Shown piece after piece: positions 58,281 through 64,000 of a DNA stretch of 64,000 nt. How positions within the stretch are numbered: position 1 is the first letter of the stretch; each line of letters starts with the position of its first letter. The notes beneath the pieces were generated by a model. It was not told the DNA's origin. It did no database searches and saw nothing but the letters and a program-made list of their open reading frames with translations. The DNA lies in contig CP107210.1 in the NCBI GenBank assembly GCA_025757985.1, positions 124,001 through 188,000 on the forward strand. Direction: 5' to 3'. The DNA comes from Oscillospiraceae bacterium. Lineage in GTDB: Bacteria > Bacillota > Clostridia > Oscillospirales > Ruminococcaceae. The position numbers were made by a program, and so were the translations under genes.

Positions 58281-58465
58281 ACACAACTTGACAACAACGG
58301 TTTGTTGTATTACACTGAATTTGCAGGGTTGGATGCGAGCATCGACCTCTACAACCTGCCCGCAGAGTGCAAGTCGATTTGACAAACACTTCCAAACTGT
58401 GGTTTAATAAAAATATATGTGCAAAAACTACCACTGTTTCAATATACATCAGGGGGAACCGCCGC
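58281..58465 (+). promoter_or_regulatory. Tandem promoters before the topoisomerase pair
   Basis: First: TTGACA (about 58289), 17-base spacer, TACACT. Second: TTGACA (about 58379), 18-base spacer, TTTAAT. A GC-rich stretch that may form a hairpin lies between. Confidence 0.6.
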
Positions 58466-60445
58466 ATGGCAAAAAAACAACAGGAATACGGCAATGACAG
58501 TATCCGCCAGCTGAAAGGCGCCGACCGTGTGCGCAAGCGCCCGGCGGTCATCTTCGGCTCTGACGGTGTGGAGGGCTGCGCCCATTCCATCTTTGAGATC
58601 ATCTCCAACTCCATCGACGAGGCGCGCGATGGCCATGGCAACCGCATCAATGTCACGCTGTTTCCGGACCATGTCATCGAGGTCGAGGACTTCGGCCGCG
58701 GCATTCCGGTCGATTATAATAAGGCTGAGGAGCGCTGGAACTGGGATCTGGTCTTTTGCGAGCTGTACGCCGGCGGCAAATATGCCGAGGGCAGCGGCAA
58801 CTATGATTTCAGCCTCGGCCTGAACGGTCTGGGCCTGTGCGCCACCCAGTACGCCAGTGAGTGGATGACGGCGGATGTCTACCGCGACGGCTTCCACTAC
58901 CACCTCGATTTCAAAAAGGGCGAGAATGTGGGCGGCCTGCAGAAGGAACCGTTCAAGGGCAGGCGCACCGGCTCGGTCATCCGCTGGAAGCCCGACACCG
59001 AGGTCTTTACCGACATTGCTGTCCCGGCGGAATCCTTCAAGGATATGCTCCGCCGTCAGGCTGTCGTCAACGATGGCGTCACGCTGGTATTTACCGACAA
59101 GTCCGGCAGTGAGGCTGAAAAGTTTGAATATCTCTATGAGCATGGCATCACCGACTATGCCAATGAGCTGGTGGGGGATAAGGCCCTGACGCCGGTATAC
59201 TTCTGCAGCGGCGCCGCCACCGGCCGCGACCGCGCCGACCAGCCGGACTATCAGGTCAAGATGAATGTGGCGTTCGCATTCTCCAACACCGTGCAGTGTC
59301 TGGAATACTACCACAACTCCAGCTGGCTGGAGCATGGCGGCAGCCCCGACCGCGCCGTGCGCACGGCCTTCGTCAGCCAGATCAACGGCTGGCTGAAAAC
59401 CAAGGGCCTGTACAAGAAAAACGAGAGCGCGATCACCTTCGCCGATGTGCAGGACTGTCTTGTGCTGGTATCATCAAGCTTCTCGACCCGCACAAGCTAT
59501 GAGAACCAGACGAAAAAGGCCATCACGAACAAGTTTGTGGCGCAGGCCATGACCGAGTTCCTCAAGCATCAGATCGAGGTCTACTTCATTGAGCATCCCG
59601 ATGAGGCCGAAAAGGCCTGTAAGCAGGTGCTCATCAATAAGCAGAGCCGCGAGCACGCCGAGAAGGCGCGCATCACGATCAAAAAGACGATGACCCAGCA
59701 GATGGATCTCGCCAACCGCGTACAGAAGTTTGTGGACTGCCGCACCAAGGACGCCGCCCGCCGTGAGCTGTATATCGTGGAGGGCGATTCCGCTATGGGC
59801 GCGGTCAAGCAGAGCCGCGATTCGGAATTTCAGGCCATCATGCCGATCCGCGGCAAGATCCTGAACTGCCTGAAGGCCGACTACGCCCGCATCTTCAAGT
59901 CGGAGATCATCACCGACCTGATCCGCGTCATGGGCTGCGGCGTTGAGCTGGGCGGCAGCCACAATAAGGATCTGGCCAGCTTCAATCTGGACAACCTGCG
60001 GTTCAATAAGGTCGTCATCTGTACCGATGCCGATGTGGACGGCTACCAGATCCGCACCCTCGTGCTGACGATGCTCTACCGCCTGACGCCGACCCTCATC
60101 AATAAGGGCTATGTCTATATCGCGGAATCACCGCTGTACGAGATCAACACGAAGAATAAGACCTTCTTCGCCTACACCGAACCGGAAAAGGCCGATATCC
60201 TGCGCCGCATTGAGGGCGAAAAGTACACGATCCAGCGCTCCAAAGGTCTGGGCGAGAACGACCCCGAGATGATGTGGCTGACCACGATGAGCCCCGAGAG
60301 CCGCCGCCTGATCAAGGTTCTGCCCACCGATGCCGAGCGCACGGCCGCCGTCTTTGACCTGCTGCTGGGGGATAATCTGCAGGGCCGCAAGGAGCATATC
60401 GCCGAGCACGGCGCGGAGTATCTGGACGATCTGGATGTAAGCTGA
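58466..60445 (+). CDS. Type IIA topoisomerase, ATPase/Toprim (B) subunit, divergent
   Basis: 659 aa from ATG 58466. GHKL ATPase domain (SIFEIISNSIDEARDGHG; LNGLGLCAT) and a Toprim domain (LYIVEGDSAMGAVKQSRD; CTDADVDGYQIRTL). The Toprim motif has GDSAMG and DADVDG, close to but not equal to GyrB/ParE, and the length equals neither standard form. It pairs with the A subunit 12 nt downstream. ParE-like or a third topoisomerase. Confidence 0.87.
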   Translation: MAKKQQEYGNDSIRQLKGADRVRKRPAVIFGSDGVEGCAHSIFEIISNSIDEARDGHGNRINVTLFPDHVIEVEDFGRGIPVDYNKAEERWNWDLVFCELYAGGKYAEGSGNYDFSLGLNGLGLCATQYASEWMTADVYRDGFHYHLDFKKGENVGGLQKEPFKGRRTGSVIRWKPDTEVFTDIAVPAESFKDMLRRQAVVNDGVTLVFTDKSGSEAEKFEYLYEHGITDYANELVGDKALTPVYFCSGAATGRDRADQPDYQVKMNVAFAFSNTVQCLEYYHNSSWLEHGGSPDRAVRTAFVSQINGWLKTKGLYKKNESAITFADVQDCLVLVSSSFSTRTSYENQTKKAITNKFVAQAMTEFLKHQIEVYFIEHPDEAEKACKQVLINKQSREHAEKARITIKKTMTQQMDLANRVQKFVDCRTKDAARRELYIVEGDSAMGAVKQSRDSEFQAIMPIRGKILNCLKADYARIFKSEIITDLIRVMGCGVELGGSHNKDLASFNLDNLRFNKVVICTDADVDGYQIRTLVLTMLYRLTPTLINKGYVYIAESPLYEINTKNKTFFAYTEPEKADILRRIEGEKYTIQRSKGLGENDPEMMWLTTMSPESRRLIKVLPTDAERTAAVFDLLLGDNLQGRKEHIAEHGAEYLDDLDVS

Positions 60446-60457
60446 GAAGGATAGATT

Positions 60458-62701
60458 ATGGCAAGAAAGAAAGAGAAAAAACTGACCCCCGCGCGCCCGC
60501 AGCTGGGGGATAATGTCGAAATTTTATCGGCGGGTGAGGTGCTGGAATCTGCCATCACCGACACGCTGGAAACCAACTATATGCCCTATGCGATGAGCGT
60601 TATCGTTTCCCGCGCTCTGCCGGAGATCGACGGCTTCAAGCCTGCCCACCGCAAGCTGCTCTACACGATGTACGGCATGGGCCTGCTGAAGGGCAACCGT
60701 ACCAAGAGCGCCAACATCGTTGGCAGCACGATGCACCTGAACCCCCACGGCGATGCGGCCATCTATGACACGATGGTGCGTATGGGCCGCTCCAACGAGA
60801 GCCTGCTGGTGCCGTTCGTGGACTCCAAGGGTAACTTCGGAAAGGCGTACAGCCGCGATATGGCCTATGCCGCTGCCCGTTATACCGAGGCCAAGCTTGA
60901 GCCGGTCTGTGACGAGCTGTTCCGCGACATCGATAAGGACACCGTGGACTTTGTGCCGAACTATGACGGCACCACGACCGAGCCGACCCTATTGCCCGTC
61001 ACCTTCCCGACAATTTTGGCCAACAATACGCTGGGCATCGCGGTCGGCATGGCATCCAACATCTGCTCCTTCAATCTGGAGGAGCTCTGCAATGCAACGA
61101 TCGCCCTGATGAAGGACCCGCAGGCTGACCTGCGGGAGATCATCCCCGCGCCGGACTTTGTCGGCGGCGGCACAATTCTCTACGATGCCGCCGAGATGCA
61201 GAATGTGCTGGAAAACGGCCGCGGCAGTGTCCGCGTCCGCGCCAAGTGGAGCTACGACAAGGCGAACAACTGCATTGATGTCACCCGCATCCCGCCCACA
61301 ACAACGGTCGAGGCCATTATGGACAAAATCACCGAGCTGGTCAAGCTCGGCAAGATCCGTGAGATCTCCGACATGCGCGACGAGACCGACCTCAACGGTC
61401 TGAAACTGACCATCGACCTCAAGCGCGGTCAGGACCCCGACAAGCTGATGGCCCGCCTGTACAAGGCCACGCCCTTGGAGGACAGCTTCGCCTGCAACTT
61501 CAATGTGCTGATCGCGGGCCAGCCCAAGGTACTGGGTGTGCGCAGCATCCTGCTGGAGTGGATTGCCTTCCGCGCCGAGTGTGTGCGCCGCCGCACCTAC
61601 TACGACCTGCAGGGCAAGCAGAAGCGTCTGCATCTGCTCAAGGGCTTAAAGGCGATTCTGCTCGACATTGACAAGGCCATTGAGATCGTGCGCAACACGG
61701 CCGAGGAGACCGAGGTCGTACCCAACCTGATGATCGGCTTTGGCATTGACGAGGTACAGGCTGAATATGTGGCCGAGATCAAGCTGCGCCACCTCAACCG
61801 CGAGTACATCCTCAAGCGCACCGAGGAGATCGAGGAGCTCGAAAGCGCCATTGCCGATCTTGAGGATATTCTCAAGCGCCCGGCCCGCATCAATAAGATC
61901 ATCATGAAGGAGTTGGGCGATGTAGCCAAAAAGTACGGCAAGCCCCGCCGCTGCGAGATCATGTACGAGATCCCGGCCTCTGAGGCGGAGGAACCCGAGC
62001 AGCAGATCCCCGATTACCCGGTGCATCTGTTCTTCACGCGGGACGGCTACTTCAAAAAAATCACGCCCCAGAGCCTGCGCATGAGCGGTGAGCAGAAGCT
62101 GAAGGACGGTGACGAGGTACTGTTTACCTGCGAAAGCACGAACAGCACCGAGCTGCTCTTCTTCACGAATCACCGTCAGGTCTACAAGTCCCACGCCTAT
62201 GACTTTGCCGACAGCAAGGCCAGCGTGCTGGGCGATTATGTAGCCTCCGCCCTCAGCATGGAGGAGGGTGAGGTGCCGCTGTATATGGTGGTCACGCCCG
62301 ATTACAAGGGCTGGATGCTCTTCCTCTATGAGAACGGCAAATGTGCCAAGGTCCCGCTGTCCAGCTATGAGACAAAGCAGAACCGCCGCAAGCTGCTCAA
62401 GGCGTACAGCGATAAGGCAGAGCTTGCCTTTATGCGCTTTATCCCCGAGGAGACCGAACTGGCCATCTTTACCACAAACAACCGCCTGCTGCTGGTCGGC
62501 AGCGCGCTCATCCCTGAAAAGGCGACCCGCGATACCGCCGGTGTCAATGTGGTGACGCTGAAAAAGAACGCCGGTATCTCCCGCCTGACGCTGGCCGAGG
62601 GGCTGGAACTCAACGATGCCCCGCGCTATCGTGTGCGTACCCTGCCTGCCGCCGGCGCCACCCTCAAGGAGGATGACCGCATCGAGCAGCTGACGCTGTA
62701 A
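60458..62701 (+). CDS. Type IIA topoisomerase, DNA-cleaving (A) subunit, divergent
   Basis: 747 aa. Breakage-reunion domain with ...GDAAIYDTMVRMG near the quinolone-binding region and active Tyr in AAARYTEAKL, then a coiled-coil gate and a short C-terminal part without a full GyrA beta-pinwheel. The position matching E. coli GyrA Ser83 is Ala here. Forms an operon with the B subunit. Confidence 0.87.
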   Translation: MARKKEKKLTPARPQLGDNVEILSAGEVLESAITDTLETNYMPYAMSVIVSRALPEIDGFKPAHRKLLYTMYGMGLLKGNRTKSANIVGSTMHLNPHGDAAIYDTMVRMGRSNESLLVPFVDSKGNFGKAYSRDMAYAAARYTEAKLEPVCDELFRDIDKDTVDFVPNYDGTTTEPTLLPVTFPTILANNTLGIAVGMASNICSFNLEELCNATIALMKDPQADLREIIPAPDFVGGGTILYDAAEMQNVLENGRGSVRVRAKWSYDKANNCIDVTRIPPTTTVEAIMDKITELVKLGKIREISDMRDETDLNGLKLTIDLKRGQDPDKLMARLYKATPLEDSFACNFNVLIAGQPKVLGVRSILLEWIAFRAECVRRRTYYDLQGKQKRLHLLKGLKAILLDIDKAIEIVRNTAEETEVVPNLMIGFGIDEVQAEYVAEIKLRHLNREYILKRTEEIEELESAIADLEDILKRPARINKIIMKELGDVAKKYGKPRRCEIMYEIPASEAEEPEQQIPDYPVHLFFTRDGYFKKITPQSLRMSGEQKLKDGDEVLFTCESTNSTELLFFTNHRQVYKSHAYDFADSKASVLGDYVASALSMEEGEVPLYMVVTPDYKGWMLFLYENGKCAKVPLSSYETKQNRRKLLKAYSDKAELAFMRFIPEETELAIFTTNNRLLLVGSALIPEKATRDTAGVNVVTLKKNAGISRLTLAEGLELNDAPRYRVRTLPAAGATLKEDDRIEQLTL

Positions 62702-62722
62702 AGAAAATAGTGCACAAATCTC

Positions 62723-62796
62723 CGTAGGGGCGCATTCCATATGCGCCCGCAAGGTGTCTGCCGTCTGACGGGCGGATATGGAATCCGCCCCTACGG
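62723..62796. repeat. Two family A palindromes in opposite orientation
   Basis: Copies at 62723-62750 (core CGCATTCCATATGCG) and 62769-62796 (reversed, core GGATATGGAATCC). Confidence 0.75.
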
Positions 62797-62815
62797 TGTC
62801 GACTGAAAAAAGTGC

Positions 62816-62981
62816 TTGACAACGGACGAGACTTGTGCTAAAATATTTCAGCAATCGTTCAGATGGCTGCTCCGTCCGCACAGGATGGCGAACGCTGGTA
62901 GCCGCAATTCGGAGATTGTGATGAGCACATATATCAAGTATGGCTCCTTTTATCATGATCGAGAAAGAGGTGAATTTAACC
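62816..62981 (+). promoter_or_regulatory. Promoter and leader of rpmE
   Basis: TTGACA (62816-62821), 17-base spacer, TAAAAT (62839-62844), then about 135 nt of untranslated leader. L31 mRNAs of Firmicutes are known to carry structured autoregulatory leaders; structure here is not computed. Confidence 0.6.
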
Positions 62982-63188
62982 ATGAAGCAGGGCATCCATC
63001 CGAACTATGTGGACTGCACCATCACTTGTGCCTGCGGCAATGTGATCCACACCCGTGACACCAAGCCGGAGATCCACGTCGAAGTTTGCAGCAAGTGCCA
63101 TCCGTTCTACACCGGCAAGCAGAAGCTGGTCGATACCGGTGGCCGCGTCGAGCGTTTCAAGCGCCGTTTCGCCAAGTCTGGCAAGTAA
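62982..63188 (+). CDS. rpmE: 50S ribosomal protein L31, zinc type
   Basis: 68 aa from ATG 62982 (AGAGGTG). Zinc-ligand cysteines in TITCACGN and VCSKCHPFYTGKQK mark the C+ form. Followed by its own terminator. Confidence 0.95.
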   Translation: MKQGIHPNYVDCTITCACGNVIHTRDTKPEIHVEVCSKCHPFYTGKQKLVDTGGRVERFKRRFAKSGK

Positions 63189-63199
63189 TTCCGTTTTTG

Positions 63200-63235
63200 T
63201 ACCCCGGATGTTCTTTCATCCGGGGTATTTTTGCT
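63200..63235 (+). terminator. Terminator after rpmE
   Basis: ACCCCGGATG / CATCCGGGGT followed by a run of T. Confidence 0.88.
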
Positions 63236-63254
63236 ATAGAGTGAGGTTTGCGCC

Positions 63255-63872
63255 ATGGCCGACTATAAAACCATACGCGGCACTTCCACATTTGAATATG
63301 AGGAAAAGCGCAGCCGCTTTATCGCCACGGCCGCCTTTGCCGATACCGAGGAAAAGGCCCTCGCCGTGCTGAACGCAGTGCGCGCCGCCAACCGCACGGC
63401 GCGCCATAATGTCTATGCCTATGTGCTGCAGAACGGCCGAACGCGGTATTCTGATGACGGCGAGCCCGCCAAAACCGCCGGGACCCCGGTGCTGGAGACG
63501 ATCGGCCACGCGGGCGTGGCCGATGTGATCGTTGTAGTGACGCGGTATTTCGGCGGTATTCTGCTCGGCACCGGCGGGCTGGTGCGGGCGTACACGGCGG
63601 CGGCCTCCGGCGCACTGCAGCAGGCAGAGCTTGTCAGTATGCGCCTTGTGGTGGACTGCAGTGTCCGTGTGAGCTATGCCCAGTTTGAACAGGCCCAGCG
63701 CATCATTGCGGCGGCGGAAACAAGACTGGACGAGCCGGTCTTTGATGATGCCGTGACCCTTTGCTGGCGTATGCCCGCAGGGCAGGAGGGTGCGCTCTGC
63801 ACCGCACTGAACGAGCTGACGCGCGGCGGGGCTGAGGTGGAGATTTCCAAACCGCAGTACGCCCCGTTTTGA
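63255..63872 (+). CDS. YigZ/IMPACT-family protein
   Basis: 205 aa. UPF0029/IMPACT signature: TARHNVYAYVL, RYSDDGEPAKTAGTPVL and VVVTRYFGGILLGTGGLVRAYT, then a DUF1949-type C-terminal domain. Widely conserved; linked to translation or stress responses, exact role unclear. Confidence 0.88.
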   Translation: MADYKTIRGTSTFEYEEKRSRFIATAAFADTEEKALAVLNAVRAANRTARHNVYAYVLQNGRTRYSDDGEPAKTAGTPVLETIGHAGVADVIVVVTRYFGGILLGTGGLVRAYTAAASGALQQAELVSMRLVVDCSVRVSYAQFEQAQRIIAAAETRLDEPVFDDAVTLCWRMPAGQEGALCTALNELTRGGAEVEISKPQYAPF

Positions 63873-64000
63873 ATTGCGGCAGCTTGCATCGGCCCGCGGG
63901 GCGTTGGGGACGCCGCCCCCTGCAACCGTGAAAATATTTCAAAAAAATCCCCACAAAAAAAGAGTGTTTCCCATACTTTTGTCGTATTTATAGATAGAGG
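63873..64000. other. Window end, no gene
   Basis: About 130 bp, AT-rich toward the end (CAAAAAAATCCCCAC). Probably upstream of a further gene outside the window. Confidence 0.4.

Overview
The window reads as the chromosome of a GC-rich monoderm Clostridia bacterium of the Oscillospiraceae/Ruminococcaceae type. The 16S rRNA, the gene content and the codon usage resemble the Gemmiger/Subdoligranulum/Faecalibacterium group; this is judged by eye, without a database search. It holds one complete rRNA operon, a stretch of ordinary housekeeping genes, and at its left end an AT-richer integrated filamentous phage (inovirus).

Region 1 (about 318-8816) is the phage. Almost all its genes are on the minus strand and follow the inovirus order: a small ssDNA-binding-like protein, a pMV158/Rep_2-type rolling-circle Rep, two small proteins, a 70-aa major coat protein followed by a strong terminator, a 662-aa secreted adsorption-type protein with a C-terminal anchor, four small membrane or coat-like proteins, a Zot/pI assembly ATPase, a structured non-coding region, and an IS30-type DDE transposase. 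There is no secretin, as expected for a host without an outer membrane. The phage lies between what look like the two tandem promoters of the rRNA operon: P1 at 218-246 on its left and P2 at 8827-8855 on its right. A 20-bp direct repeat flanks it. One extra small gene, with its own promoter and terminator, runs on the opposite strand inside the phage.

Region 2 (8.8-14.2 kb) is the operon 16S - tRNA-Ala(TGC) - tRNA-Ile(GAT) - 23S - 5S with its processing stems and terminator. Region 3 (14.3-32.2 kb) mixes metabolic and accessory genes: an alpha/beta hydrolase, a serine recombinase that abuts a truncated cell-wall/sporulation gene, an AAA ATPase, class II fructose-bisphosphate aldolase, an RlmB-type rRNA methylase, a very large protein with a dead P-type-ATPase-like domain, a transposase fragment, a metal(loid) efflux permease, an aldose epimerase-like protein, a large membrane protein, glycyl-tRNA synthetase and a membrane protein split by a homopolymer frameshift.

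Region 4 (32.4-48 kb) is core cell biology: murC, an M29 aminopeptidase, an acyltransferase, then the translation/transcription cluster rimP-nusA-ylxR-ylxQ-infB-rbfA-nrnA-truB-ribF, followed by rpsO and pnp. Region 5 (48-64 kb) carries ackA, tmcAL, a glutamate synthase small-subunit-type gene, a LysR regulator, a CPBP protease, tadA, an SDR, a pentapeptide-repeat protein, a GNAT acetyltransferase, a GH25 lysozyme, a divergent type IIA topoisomerase pair, rpmE and a YigZ-family gene.

Three families of short dispersed repeats are spread through the intergenic regions: 12 copies of a 28-nt palindrome, 5 copies of a 140-200 bp MITE-like element, and 2 copies of an AT-rich element. Between 43.9 and 52.2 kb several core genes carry single-base, mostly homopolymer indels that look more like assembly error than decay. 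No CRISPR array was seen.
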